Made by a program: the position numbers and the translations under genes. Source: an uncultured Prevotella sp. (lineage in GTDB: Bacteria; Bacteroidota; Bacteroidia; Bacteroidales; Bacteroidaceae). Taken from it: a stretch of 64,000 bases of DNA. Of this stretch, positions 44,607 through 54,910 are shown one piece after another (the stretch's first letter is position 1; each line of letters begins with the position of its first letter). The DNA is taken from NCBI GenBank assembly GCA_905236455.1, contig CAJOPT010000073.1, forward strand, positions 1 to 64,000, read 5' to 3'. Under the pieces are notes generated by a model. That model searched no databases. It was not told the DNA's origin and saw nothing but the letters and a program-made list of their open reading frames with translations.

Positions 44607-46487
44607 ATGAAAAAGAAAATATATTTATCAACAATTGCAGTTCTGCTCGCGGGAATGACTCTCACAAGCTGTGACGACTTCCTTGAGGCAGAGAACAGGA
44701 CCGCCGGAGGTCAGACTGCAGATGACTATTTCGGACAGGATGCGTCAACCTACCTTGTTGCCACATATAACAGTCTGAAGAGCATCGTATACAACCCAGC
44801 ACTCTATTGCCAAGGTACAGACTTGTATATCATGACCCGCGGCAAGGCTGCCGGTGAGTTCAATGAGTATACTATGACCGACGAGAACAGCACCGTTACG
44901 AACTATTACTCCAACGTGTACAAAACCATCAACTACGCAAACGGTGTTATCTCATACGGAGCTGAGGGTACAACAGTGACTGACGAGGCTCGTTTCCTTC
45001 GTGCATACGGTTACTATCTGCTGACACAACAGTTTGGTGCTGTGCCATACATCACAAGGTATATCAATGACCCGGAGACCAACTATCCGCGCACTCCGCT
45101 GACAGAGATCTATCCAGCATTGATAGCCGAGCTGACAGACCTCTACAACAACTCATCACTTGCCGCTCAGGATCATACCGGTAGGGCAAGCAAGCAGGCT
45201 GTTGCCGCATTGCTCGCAAAGGTTTATCTTGCAGCAGGATGGGATCTTGACACCCCAGCTAATGACATCGCAAAGGGTACATACTCTGTAAACAGCACCG
45301 CCAACTTCACAGAGGCTGCGGCATGGGCAGAGAAAGCCATCAATGGTATTCAGCTTACTATGTCATTCGCAGACAAATGGAGCCCTTCAAACGAGGGCAA
45401 CGCAGAGGAAATCTTCTCTGTACAGTACGACCGTGCCGGTTATCCTGGTGACGCTTCTGACGCTGGTCACAGCATGCAGAACAACTTCGGTGGATACTAC
45501 GGAGCCTGCACAACCACTGGTGAGAAGAACGTAAGCAGTGAGGATGCTCAGTCACAAAAGAGTATGTATCTCTTCGAGAAAGGTGACAAACGTTACGATG
45601 CAACCTACATGACTACCATGTGGAATGGCACAATGGAGAGTGCCACCAAAGCTAAGTGGGGTTCTGAGGGTTACTATGCATACTACAACGTTGATGACCC
45701 AGGTAAGAACCTGATTATCGCCCATCGTTACTTCCCATTCTATGTAACTGAGGCTGAGGCTGAGGCTGAGTTCGCAGCAAACAAGAAGCTGTATGCTAAT
45801 CCTACTGTTGACGGCAGCCTGAAGTACATCACACAGGTGACCGCCGACATCCTGACCTTGCCAAACGTAATCCATTACACCTTCAAGGCTGACGGATCGG
45901 TTGACAAGAAGACTACACAGGCTATCGCCACTTACAACGTACAGACCAGCAATGGCGTGTGCGTCAAGAAGTTCGATGACCCTGAGTCTGCACAGCTCAC
46001 AGGTAGCAACTGCTTCCGTGACATCGTTCTGTTCCATGTCAGCGACATGTACCTGATTGCTGCTGAGGCTTACCTCATGGCAGGTCAGACAGCACAGGCT
46101 CTGGCAAAGGTTAACGCTGTTCGCCAGCGTGCAGGACTCGCAGCTCTTAGCTCTTTCGATGACTATATTCAGAATCATGTCAATTACGGCACAACAAGCT
46201 CATTCACGTTCAACAATCTGGATGTAATCCTTGACGAGCGTGCCCGCGAGCTGTATGCAGAGGGACACCGCTGGATGGACCTCCGCCGCACAAAGCAGCT
46301 TGTCCGCTACAATGTTGAGTTCAATGAATATGTAACAACACCTGCTAAGATGATGGACGTCGCTGGTACAGCATATAAACTCTACCGTCCTATTCCTGCA
46401 AACGAGATCAGTGCTAACACTGGTATCTCTAATGCAGACCAGAACCCTGGCTATGGTGCTCCTGTCTCAACAACTGACGCTGAATAA
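44607..46487 (+). CDS. SusD/RagB family nutrient-binding lipoprotein
   Basis: Lipobox TLTSCDDFLE; C-terminal ILDERARELYAEGHRWMDLRRTKQLV. Confidence 0.96.
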   Translation: MKKKIYLSTIAVLLAGMTLTSCDDFLEAENRTAGGQTADDYFGQDASTYLVATYNSLKSIVYNPALYCQGTDLYIMTRGKAAGEFNEYTMTDENSTVTNYYSNVYKTINYANGVISYGAEGTTVTDEARFLRAYGYYLLTQQFGAVPYITRYINDPETNYPRTPLTEIYPALIAELTDLYNNSSLAAQDHTGRASKQAVAALLAKVYLAAGWDLDTPANDIAKGTYSVNSTANFTEAAAWAEKAINGIQLTMSFADKWSPSNEGNAEEIFSVQYDRAGYPGDASDAGHSMQNNFGGYYGACTTTGEKNVSSEDAQSQKSMYLFEKGDKRYDATYMTTMWNGTMESATKAKWGSEGYYAYYNVDDPGKNLIIAHRYFPFYVTEAEAEAEFAANKKLYANPTVDGSLKYITQVTADILTLPNVIHYTFKADGSVDKKTTQAIATYNVQTSNGVCVKKFDDPESAQLTGSNCFRDIVLFHVSDMYLIAAEAYLMAGQTAQALAKVNAVRQRAGLAALSSFDDYIQNHVNYGTTSSFTFNNLDVILDERARELYAEGHRWMDLRRTKQLVRYNVEFNEYVTTPAKMMDVAGTAYKLYRPIPANEISANTGISNADQNPGYGAPVSTTDAE

Positions 46488-46526
46488 AAAGCCAATTAAC
46501 TATAAAACAATAAATAAGGCACAATT

Positions 46527-46997
46527 ATGAAAAAGTTTATATATTCACTTGCAGCCGTATTAGCTCTCAGCTGTACATTCATCTCGTGCGGTAGCGATGA
46601 CGATGATGAGAATATCTCATACTCTACCACACCAGAGAAAGCTACTGTTGGAACTTACAATGGTACGTTCACTAAGCAACTGACTGATTCGGAAGACGCA
46701 CCTGAGACAGGATCAGGAACCATTACATTATCAGACTCTGGTATTACTGGTGTGTCAAACGTGGAATTCAGCTGCCCGACATTGGGGATTGACGCTACAT
46801 CCGTAGCAAATATCGCCAACGCAAACAGAGGGTTCTACTTCCTGAACCAGATTGTAAGCGCAAGCAATACTTTAGAGACAGCATTCTCCGGACGTATTGA
46901 CGAAGGCGGTAACATGGTTGTACGCTTCTCAAAGTCAATGAAGGTTGGTAGAAAGAACTATACTTACACCTTCGTATTCGAGGGAGCAAAGCAATAA
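46527..46997 (+). CDS. Small lipoprotein, possible calycin-like/Sus-operon accessory
   Basis: Lipobox FISCGSDDDDEN; downstream of susD. Confidence 0.65.
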   Translation: MKKFIYSLAAVLALSCTFISCGSDDDDENISYSTTPEKATVGTYNGTFTKQLTDSEDAPETGSGTITLSDSGITGVSNVEFSCPTLGIDATSVANIANANRGFYFLNQIVSASNTLETAFSGRIDEGGNMVVRFSKSMKVGRKNYTYTFVFEGAKQ

Positions 46998-47006
46998 TCC
47001 TTAAAA

Positions 47007-47041
47007 TGCCTGTGGTGGAACATGACTTTCACCACAGGCAT
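47007..47041. terminator. Terminator hairpin TGCCTGTGGTG...CACCACAGGCA
   Basis: 11-bp stem. Confidence 0.75.
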
Positions 47042-47108
47042 ACATAAAAAAGAAACAGTATAACTGTTATATGATCATTTAATTATTAATTTTTTAAACT
47101 TTAAAGTT

Positions 47109-48059
47109 ATGAAAAAGTATTTACTAAGTGCAGTTGCATTTGTTGCAGCTATGAGCGCAAGCGCACAGGTTGAGGTAATCCAGGTTGATGCTGACGCTCT
47201 CGGAGTTGGCTCTGATGCCGTAACCCTTACTAAAGGAACATCTTTCGGTGAGATTGCCGGTAAGATTTCTGCCTATGCAGCTTATGACGACTCTTACAAG
47301 TCTGTTGACTGCAAGAACAACGACTACAACAAGGTTTCTGTTGACGGTCAGGAGATTTTGACAAAGGGTGGTATCCAGGGACAGACCAACCCAAAGAACG
47401 ATGATGGCTCTCCAGCTAACACTTTGAAGCCAGCTACCGGTGGTGCAGTTATCGGTTTGACCGCTGACGCTGACGGTTGGGTTTATGTAGTAAGCAAGCT
47501 GTCTTCTAACAAGCAGTACACAGTATTCGAGGAAGGCGAGCCTATTGGTTACTCTCTGACTATGGAAATCATTGATGACCACTTCGCAGATGGCGTTCTT
47601 TCTTACAAACTCGTTGGTGAGGGTGAGTACAACATCCTTCCTGCATCAATGGCTCCACTGCCATGGGCAGAGAGAATCGCTTTGAATATTCCATCACATG
47701 AGGAAACAGATGCTGAAGGTAATGTAACGGTTAAATATGACTATGAGATTAAGAAGAATGGTCTTGGTGTAATCTTCTTCCCAGTAGCAGCAGATTGCAA
47801 GTATGAGGTTTGCGCTTCAGGTTCTAAGATCTCTTTCAGTGGCTTTGCATACAGCCCAACAGAGGCTACTGAGGTTCTCGTAAAGAACGACGATGGTGCC
47901 GTTAAGGATATCCTTACTCCACTGACAGCTGTTAAGACTATCAACGTTGCTCCTACAGCTAACGTAAATGCTCCAATGTACAACGTTGCTGGTCAGCAGG
48001 TAAATGCTTCTTACAAGGGCATCGTTCTGCAGAATGGCAAGAAGTACATCAACAAGTAA
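47109..48059 (+). CDS. Secreted protein with short C-terminal motif resembling a sorting/anchoring domain (PMYNVAGQQVNASYKGIVLQNGKKYINK)
   Basis: Signal peptide; C-terminal motif common to Prevotella secreted proteins. Confidence 0.7.
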   Translation: MKKYLLSAVAFVAAMSASAQVEVIQVDADALGVGSDAVTLTKGTSFGEIAGKISAYAAYDDSYKSVDCKNNDYNKVSVDGQEILTKGGIQGQTNPKNDDGSPANTLKPATGGAVIGLTADADGWVYVVSKLSSNKQYTVFEEGEPIGYSLTMEIIDDHFADGVLSYKLVGEGEYNILPASMAPLPWAERIALNIPSHEETDAEGNVTVKYDYEIKKNGLGVIFFPVAADCKYEVCASGSKISFSGFAYSPTEATEVLVKNDDGAVKDILTPLTAVKTINVAPTANVNAPMYNVAGQQVNASYKGIVLQNGKKYINK

Positions 48060-48085
48060 TCAATAAACTATTGTTGATATTTAAT

Positions 48086-48124
48086 AAAATGGGATGTCTC
48101 ACACAGGAGGCATCCCATTTTTGT
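48086..48124. terminator. Terminator hairpin AAAATGGGATG...CATCCCATTTT
   Basis: 11-bp stem plus T-tract. Confidence 0.8.
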
Positions 48125-48200
48125 TTGCTAATAGCTGATAAAGTATCTTTCGGTTATCCGTCTTATTGCAAGAAACGTCCGTTCTTTTATTTGATTTAAG

Positions 48201-49220
48201 CTATATAATCCAGCTGGTGTCGCCGAATACTTCTTTGATGGTAATCTTGGCAGCCTCTTTCTTGGTGAGCTGCTGGCTCCATGTCACGCGGGCTTTCGGC
48301 TGGAAACCGGCACCGCTGTTGTTGTATTCTTGGTAGCGTACTATTCCTTCTGCCGCCGGATCATGGTAGTCTGTCCAGTTCTGCCAGCCCTCAGCTGTTA
48401 TATGTGCTCCCATCTCGGAGTTCATGAACAGGGTGTGTGCGTATGCGCGCCATGGTCGTCCAAGGTAGACCTTGTCAACTCCCTCTGCGGCAGTCAGTCT
48501 GCAATGGTTGAATATATATCCGTATTTAACATCCTGGGGCGTTGAGGCTGCAGTGATGTATGAGTTTACCTTGCTCTTTATCTCACAGTTCTCAAACCAT
48601 GCCGTGGAAGGACCGAAGATAAAGTCTGTCGTTCCTTCAATGTAGCAGTCCTTAAAGAACAAGCGTGTATTGGCTACACCGGTATATACCGTGTCCTGGT
48701 TGCCAAGAAGCTTGCAGTTTACGAAGACAAGCTTATCACCTTCGGTATGGAGTGCTACTGCCTGTCCCAGCTTCTCAGCGTTGTTTTCTATGGTGATGTC
48801 GCGGAAAGTGATATTAGAGCCTTCCACCTTCACGGTATATGTGCGGAATGTGCCCATAGACTGCGTGCCAGGCATTGGCATGGAGGAATCTGCATTAGGC
48901 TCTGCGCCAATCTTTGGAATCTTGACATTGGCATGGTCATCATAGGAGATGATAGTATTGTCACGGTCCTCACCAATGATCTCAATGTTTGTCAGCCATG
49001 ATGGGATGATAACTTTCTCTTTGTATGTGCCTTTCTTTACAAAGATTACTTTTTTGTATTCCATGAAGGCGCGACAAACTTCCACTGCCTCATTGATTGT
49101 TCGGAACTGACCCGTACCGTCACGCGCGACAATAAGCGTGTCGGTATTGTCATATTTACCACGGGCGTTAGCAGTTAGTGCCATGAGCAGGCACAGTGTG
49201 AAAATGAAATTCTGTTTCAT
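48201..49220 (-). CDS. Pectinesterase (carbohydrate esterase family 8)
   Basis: ARDGTGQFRTINEAV, GNQDTVYTG, GTTDFIFGPSTAWFENC, YLGRPWRAYA. Confidence 0.94.
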   Translation of the reverse strand: MKQNFIFTLCLLMALTANARGKYDNTDTLIVARDGTGQFRTINEAVEVCRAFMEYKKVIFVKKGTYKEKVIIPSWLTNIEIIGEDRDNTIISYDDHANVKIPKIGAEPNADSSMPMPGTQSMGTFRTYTVKVEGSNITFRDITIENNAEKLGQAVALHTEGDKLVFVNCKLLGNQDTVYTGVANTRLFFKDCYIEGTTDFIFGPSTAWFENCEIKSKVNSYITAASTPQDVKYGYIFNHCRLTAAEGVDKVYLGRPWRAYAHTLFMNSEMGAHITAEGWQNWTDYHDPAAEGIVRYQEYNNSGAGFQPKARVTWSQQLTKKEAAKITIKEVFGDTSWII

Positions 49221-49248
49221 TTTTATGAATTATGAAGGTTAGTAAGAT

Positions 49249-51519
49249 TTATATTATTTGTGACACCTCTTGGAGGTCATGGATTTTCTTGAGGCTGTCA
49301 ATGATGACCTGGACGTCCTCACGGTCATGCACGCGCAGCTCGATACTCCCGTCGAAGATACCACTGTCGCTTGATATGGTAATCTTGCGGATATTCACAC
49401 CTAACTCCTCTGAGAGGATCTCGGAGAGGTCTAACAAAAGACCTTTCCTGTCGATGCCTCTCAGGCGTATGGTAGCATCGAAGAACAAATGCTTGTGCAT
49501 CTCCCATTTGGCATCGAGAATCCTATTGCCGAAGCTCGCTTTCAGTTTCGAGGCTACCGGACAAGCTCTCTTGTGTATCTCTATATGCTTCTTGTTGTCA
49601 ATATATCCCAGAATGTCATCTCCTGGTATAGGGTGGCAGCATTGTGGGAATATAAACTGGTTGATGTTTTCTTCGGAGATGAAGATGGGCTTCTTCTTGT
49701 TGAAGTCCTTTTCTACAATATAATACTCTGGCTTTTTTGCTTCCTCCTTTTTCTTCTCACCACTGTGATTTATAAACGGCACAAACTTTCGCCAGGTTGG
49801 TATGTTCTGTTGCTTCTTTCCGCTCAACTCATCAAGGTCGTTGTCGCCAAGAATGATGTTTTTCTCACCAATAGCTTGAAGCAGACTCTCATGTTTACGT
49901 TGCTCATGCAGGTCACAGAGCTTGTCAAGGACAGATGAGTTCAATTCCATGCCATTCTTCTGTAGCCATTGCTGCAGAATCTCTTCACCTTTCTTCTGCA
50001 CCTCCCTTGCCTCACGACGTATGATGGTCTGAATCTTACCTTTCGCCTTTGCTGTGCTGACGAAGTTAATCCAGTTGGCTTGCACGTGCTGTGACTTTGA
50101 TGTGAGTATCTCAACCTGGTCGCCACTTTGTAGCTTATGGCTCAAAGGCACCAGCTTGTGGTTGACCTTTGCACCGATGCAGTGGCTTCCAAGGAAGGTG
50201 TGTATCTGGAATGCGAAGTCGAGTGCCGTACATCCTGCCGGCATAGTCTTAATCTCACCCTTAGGAGTGAACACGAAAATCTCGGATGCAAAAAGGTTTA
50301 GCTTGATGGCATCAAGAAAGTCCATGGCATCAGGCTGTGGGTCGTCAAGAATCTCTTTTATTGTGCGGAGCCAGTCATTGAGCTCGCCCTCATCCTCAGT
50401 CACTTCCTTGCCGTCTTTATATTGCCAATGTGCTGCAAAGCCTTGTTCGGCAATCTCATCCATCCTGTCTGATCGTATTTGAACTTCAATCCATCGTCCT
50501 TGTTTAGACATAAGGGTTACATGCAGGGCTTGGTATCCGTTGGCTTTTGGATGGTTTACCCAATCACGCAACCTGTCAGGATGGCTTTTATAGATCTTGT
50601 TTATCGCCACATAGATATTGAAGCAGTCGTTGACTTCTTCATCGCGCCTACGTGGGGTGAAGATAATCCTGACGGCGAGGATGTCGTAAATCTCGTCAAA
50701 GGTGACATGCTTTGTCTGCATCTTGTTCCAGATGGAGTAGGGGCTTTTAATACGAGCCTTGATAGTGTATTCCAACCCCATCTTGTCAAGCTCCTCACGT
50801 ATGGGATCGGTAAAGCTCTTGAAAAGTGTGTCGCGTGATGCCTGTGTCGTTGCGAGCTTACGATTTATGGCATTATATGCATCCGGGTGCTCATATTTGA
50901 AACTTAGGTCCTCAAGCTCAGTCTTCACCTTATTCAACCCTAACCTGTTGGCAAGGGGAGAGTAAATATAAAGTGTCTCACCTGCAATCTTATATTGCTT
51001 GTTGGCTGGTTGAGACTCTAATGTCCGCATATTGTGGAGGCGGTCGCATATCTTTATCAGGATGACACGGATGTCATCGCTCATCGTCAGCAACAGCTTC
51101 TTGAAGTTTTCAGCTTGTGCTGAGGCTTGTTCTCCGAAGATGCCGCCACTGATTTTCGTAAGTCCATCGACAATCTGTGCTATTTTTGAACCGAAAATAT
51201 TCTCGATGTCTTCAGTTGTATAGTCGGTGTCCTCCACCACGTCATGAAGAAGGGCGGAGCAAATGCTCGTTGAACCCAGTCCGATTTCCTCACATGCGAT
51301 TTGTGCCACGGCTATCGGGTGCATGATATACGGCTCACCAGAAAGCCGTCTCACTCCTTTATGTGCTTGTTTGGCAAAGTTGAAAGCCTGTGTTATGATA
51401 TCGACTTTCTTTCGATGTGGGGATGCGAGGTATGTATCTATAAGGTGCTGGAATGCTTGGTTGACGATCTTCTCGTCATCCATCTCGTTTATATCGGGTT
51501 TCTTTGTGGCGTCGTTCAT
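49249..51519 (-). CDS. RelA/SpoT family (p)ppGpp synthetase/hydrolase
   Basis: HD domain SALLHDVVEDTDYT, RIKSPYSIWNKMQTK, TGS and ACT domains. Confidence 0.95.
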   Translation of the reverse strand: MNDATKKPDINEMDDEKIVNQAFQHLIDTYLASPHRKKVDIITQAFNFAKQAHKGVRRLSGEPYIMHPIAVAQIACEEIGLGSTSICSALLHDVVEDTDYTTEDIENIFGSKIAQIVDGLTKISGGIFGEQASAQAENFKKLLLTMSDDIRVILIKICDRLHNMRTLESQPANKQYKIAGETLYIYSPLANRLGLNKVKTELEDLSFKYEHPDAYNAINRKLATTQASRDTLFKSFTDPIREELDKMGLEYTIKARIKSPYSIWNKMQTKHVTFDEIYDILAVRIIFTPRRRDEEVNDCFNIYVAINKIYKSHPDRLRDWVNHPKANGYQALHVTLMSKQGRWIEVQIRSDRMDEIAEQGFAAHWQYKDGKEVTEDEGELNDWLRTIKEILDDPQPDAMDFLDAIKLNLFASEIFVFTPKGEIKTMPAGCTALDFAFQIHTFLGSHCIGAKVNHKLVPLSHKLQSGDQVEILTSKSQHVQANWINFVSTAKAKGKIQTIIRREAREVQKKGEEILQQWLQKNGMELNSSVLDKLCDLHEQRKHESLLQAIGEKNIILGDNDLDELSGKKQQNIPTWRKFVPFINHSGEKKKEEAKKPEYYIVEKDFNKKKPIFISEENINQFIFPQCCHPIPGDDILGYIDNKKHIEIHKRACPVASKLKASFGNRILDAKWEMHKHLFFDATIRLRGIDRKGLLLDLSEILSEELGVNIRKITISSDSGIFDGSIELRVHDREDVQVIIDSLKKIHDLQEVSQII

Positions 51520-51564
51520 GTGTATATGTTTTTAGGGATTGAATTATAGAGGTGTCGTAATGTC

Positions 51565-52302
51565 TTAAAACGTAAGGCTGCATCCTAATCCTATAGCTGA
51601 AGAGCTGAATGGGTTCTTTGCGTTCTGGTTAGTGATGACAGTGGGTGCGACCCTGATACTCAAGTCGTCGGATATGTCAAATTCAGAGAGTGAGGCGTCA
51701 ACGTATGCGTCGATGATGGATAAAGCGTATACTCCGATAGCAACAAAGACGCTCAAGTCACGATACCTTCTGTATCTGTCTTTCCTTTTCCTGAACACCT
51801 CCTGGTATTGAGCCATGTTGCTTTCTGTAATCTCCGCCCCTAAATGCAGAAAGGAGTTGTAGCTTTGGGTGTTAGGGTCAGAGTCCATGATATCCATATA
51901 CGCCTGTGAGTAGTCATGATACATCTGGTTGTTCCAAGTCATGGCGTAGATACAGCCTACAAATCCTCCGTATATGATTGGTAGCTTCCAGTATTTACGG
52001 TTATAGATCTGTCCTGCTCCAGGCAAAACAATAGCCAGCCACATTGCTCTCTTGGGATCGGGCCTCCATTTGCTCCAGTCGCGTTTTTGCTTTAAAGGAA
52101 TGGTGTCGGAAAAAGCGATCTCCAGTTCCTTGTCTTGCTTAAGCACGATAGGGGTCTCGGTAAGAAGCGAGTCGTCGGGGTATATGATAGTAATGGCACT
52201 GTCGCCCTCCACATCCTGTGCGAGGGCGTCACTATAGCCAATCATTAGCAATAATGCTACCGTAGCTATGCTTCTTACTATGTAGCCGAGATGTTCCGTC
52301 AC
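51565..52302 (-). CDS. DUF5683-type membrane protein
   Basis: WLAIVLPGAGQIYNRKYWKLPIIYGGFVGC; position after parB. Confidence 0.8.
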   Translation of the reverse strand: MTEHLGYIVRSIATVALLLMIGYSDALAQDVEGDSAITIIYPDDSLLTETPIVLKQDKELEIAFSDTIPLKQKRDWSKWRPDPKRAMWLAIVLPGAGQIYNRKYWKLPIIYGGFVGCIYAMTWNNQMYHDYSQAYMDIMDSDPNTQSYNSFLHLGAEITESNMAQYQEVFRKRKDRYRRYRDLSVFVAIGVYALSIIDAYVDASLSEFDISDDLSIRVAPTVITNQNAKNPFSSSAIGLGCSLTF

Positions 52303-52309
52303 TTGAAAA

Positions 52310-53218
52310 CTATTGTTTCAGTTTGTCGAAGACATGCATGATATGTTCCAGCTCTTCCTCTGACGCAAAAGGGATGCTGATTTTCCCCTTGCCTTTGGCA
52401 TTATAGCTCATTTGTATCTTTGTGTCAAAGAACTTTGACAAGCGGTTCTTCAGGATGTTAAACTCCTCAGGGAGTCTTGACTTGGCAATGATGGTTTTCT
52501 TGGCTGTCTGGATATCCTCACCGTTGTTGAGCTGATGGCAGAGCTCTTCCACTTTGCGTACGGAGTAGCCGTTCTTGTGGATTTCCTTAAACAGTTTAAG
52601 CTGCAATGAAGGACTGCTGAGTGAGAGTAAGGCACGGGCATGTCCCATGTCAATCTCTTTCTTCTGCAATGCCATCTGCACCTGTGCAGGCAGTTTCAAC
52701 AGGCGTAGGTAGTTGGCAATAGCTGCGCGGCTCTTGCCGACACGTTCGCTGACCTTCTCCTGTGTCATTCCGCTCTTCTCCAACAAATGCTCGTATGCCA
52801 ATGCAATCTCAATGGCGTTTAGATCCTCACGTTGTATATTCTCCACCAAAGCCATTTCCATGACATTCTCATCCTTTATGGTGCGGATATAGGCGGGAAT
52901 AGCTGTAAGACCGGCTATCTGAGATGCTCTCCAACGACGCTCTCCGGCAATAATCTGGAATTTACCGTCTTCCATCTGCCTTAAGGTGATGGGCTGGACG
53001 ATACCTAATTGTTTTATACTGTTAGCCAGTTCCTCCAACGCAGCCTGATCGAACTCTCTTCGTGGCTGGTTAGGGTTGGCTTCAATCTGATCAATTGCCA
53101 CTTCATTTATAGTGGAACTGCCTTGTGTGCTGACGTCATCTGTTGAAATCAATGCGTCAAGTCCTCTTCCCAAGGCTGCAGTCTTAGTAATCCTGTTGTA
53201 TTTCTTACGTACTGCCAT
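52310..53218 (-). CDS. parB: ParB/RepB/Spo0J family chromosome partitioning protein
   Basis: LGRGLDALI, NPNQPRREFD, IIAGERRWRAS. Confidence 0.95.
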   Translation of the reverse strand: MAVRKKYNRITKTAALGRGLDALISTDDVSTQGSSTINEVAIDQIEANPNQPRREFDQAALEELANSIKQLGIVQPITLRQMEDGKFQIIAGERRWRASQIAGLTAIPAYIRTIKDENVMEMALVENIQREDLNAIEIALAYEHLLEKSGMTQEKVSERVGKSRAAIANYLRLLKLPAQVQMALQKKEIDMGHARALLSLSSPSLQLKLFKEIHKNGYSVRKVEELCHQLNNGEDIQTAKKTIIAKSRLPEEFNILKNRLSKFFDTKIQMSYNAKGKGKISIPFASEEELEHIMHVFDKLKQ

Positions 53219-53260
53219 AATGAATTTGTTATGTGTAGAGTTTATTTTTGAATGTAGTGG

Positions 53261-54037
53261 TTACTTTTTTGCTTTCTTCTCCCTGCTGATAATCTCCTTG
53301 GCAAGTGCCAGATGGTTCTTCGCACCGGTAGAGTCGGCATCGTACAAGATGGCTGGCAGACCGTGGCTGGGGCTTTCCGACAGTTTTACGTTTCGTTGAA
53401 TAACGGTCTTGAACACCAGTTCCTGGAAATGACGCTTTACTTCGTCATAAATCTGGTTTGCAAGGCGCAGACGTGAGTCATACATAGTGAGAAGGAATCC
53501 CTCAATCTCTAACTTGGGGTTGAGCTTCGTCTTAATAATCTTGATGGTGCTAAGCAGCTTACTGATTCCCTCCAGTGCGAAATACTCGCATTGAACAGGT
53601 ATTATAACTGAGTCTGCCGCAGTCAGTGCATTGACGGTGATAAGTCCTAATGACGGACTGCAGTCTATCAGAATGTAGTCATAGTCGTCACGGATGGGGG
53701 CCAGCAAGTCGCTGACTACCTTCTCACGGCTTTCCAAGTTAAGCATTTCTATTTCTGCACCCACCAAGTCAATATGGCTCGGAATGATGTCAAGTCCTTC
53801 TATGTCTGTCGTGTATATGGCGTCGCGTACATCAGCATGGTCGATGATGCACTCATAAAGAGAACATTCTACTGTGTTTATGTCAACGCCTAATCCACTT
53901 GATGCGTTAGCCTGAGGATCTGCGTCAACTACAAGTACTGTTTTCTCCAGTGTGGCGAGTGACGCTGCCAGATTGATAGACGTTGTGGTCTTGCCTACAC
54001 CGCCTTTCTGATTAGCTAAGGCTATGATTTTTCCCAT
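53261..54037 (-). CDS. parA: ParA family ATPase
   Basis: IIALANQKGGVGKTTTSINLAASLA. Confidence 0.96.
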   Translation of the reverse strand: MGKIIALANQKGGVGKTTTSINLAASLATLEKTVLVVDADPQANASSGLGVDINTVECSLYECIIDHADVRDAIYTTDIEGLDIIPSHIDLVGAEIEMLNLESREKVVSDLLAPIRDDYDYILIDCSPSLGLITVNALTAADSVIIPVQCEYFALEGISKLLSTIKIIKTKLNPKLEIEGFLLTMYDSRLRLANQIYDEVKRHFQELVFKTVIQRNVKLSESPSHGLPAILYDADSTGAKNHLALAKEIISREKKAKK

Positions 54038-54145
54038 ACTTAATCCTTTTCCTTAAAACAAATTAATTTTGCAAAGTTACAAATATTATTCGAGAATGAT
54101 GTTATTTTAAAGGTTTTTTCGTATTTTTGCAATCAAAAAGCGAAG

Positions 54146-54910
54146 ATGAAAAAGCCTTTTATACTGATTTCAAATGATGACGGCTATCAGAGTAGAGGTA
54201 TCAGATGTCTTGTAGAGTGTTTGAGAGACATGGCGGACATTCTTGTCTGCGCACCTGATGGCGGACGCTCAGGATATTCCTGTGCCTTTTCCGCAGTGCC
54301 ACCTCTTTATATACAGCGGCGGGACAATATTCCCGGTGCGGAGGTATGGTCGTGCAGCGGCACTCCTGTGGATTGTGTGAAGATTGCTCTTGACCAGTTG
54401 ATGGACGGCAGATGGCCTGACTTGGTAATTGGCGGTATTAATCATGGTGACAACTCTACAGTGAACACTCACTACAGTGGAACGATGGGTGTCGCAATGG
54501 AAGGGTGTATGAAATACATTCCCTCTATCGCCTTCTCGTCATGTAATTATAATCCTGATGCAGACCTGTCGCATCTGGGACATTATATTCGTAAGATAGT
54601 GAATAGAGTCCTGTCCGACGGCTTACCGAAGGGCGTATGTCTGAATGTCAATTTTCCTGATGTGAGACAGTTCAGCGGACTTCGTGTCTGCAGAATGGGC
54701 TATGGCAGTTGGATAAACGAGGTGGTGAAGGATGTTCATCCCCGAGGCTACAACTATTATTGGATGACAGGCCATTACCGTGACGATGAGGCTGGTGCGG
54801 TCGATAACGATCGCTGGGCATTATCTCATGGCTATGTATGTGTGACTCCTACTACGATGGATGTCACTGATTATAGAATGTTGAACGAAATGAAAGACTG
54901 GGAAGAATGA
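54146..54910 (+). CDS. surE: 5'/3'-nucleotidase SurE
   Basis: ILISNDDGYQSRGI, SGTPVDCVKIAL, GINHGDN. Confidence 0.95.
   Translation: MKKPFILISNDDGYQSRGIRCLVECLRDMADILVCAPDGGRSGYSCAFSAVPPLYIQRRDNIPGAEVWSCSGTPVDCVKIALDQLMDGRWPDLVIGGINHGDNSTVNTHYSGTMGVAMEGCMKYIPSIAFSSCNYNPDADLSHLGHYIRKIVNRVLSDGLPKGVCLNVNFPDVRQFSGLRVCRMGYGSWINEVVKDVHPRGYNYYWMTGHYRDDEAGAVDNDRWALSHGYVCVTPTTMDVTDYRMLNEMKDWEE

Noticed and set aside
53610-53632. GAGTCTGCCGCAGTCAG in parA resembling hairpin A
   Set aside because: Encodes the conserved ParA LTAADSVIIPVQ motif; chance similarity.
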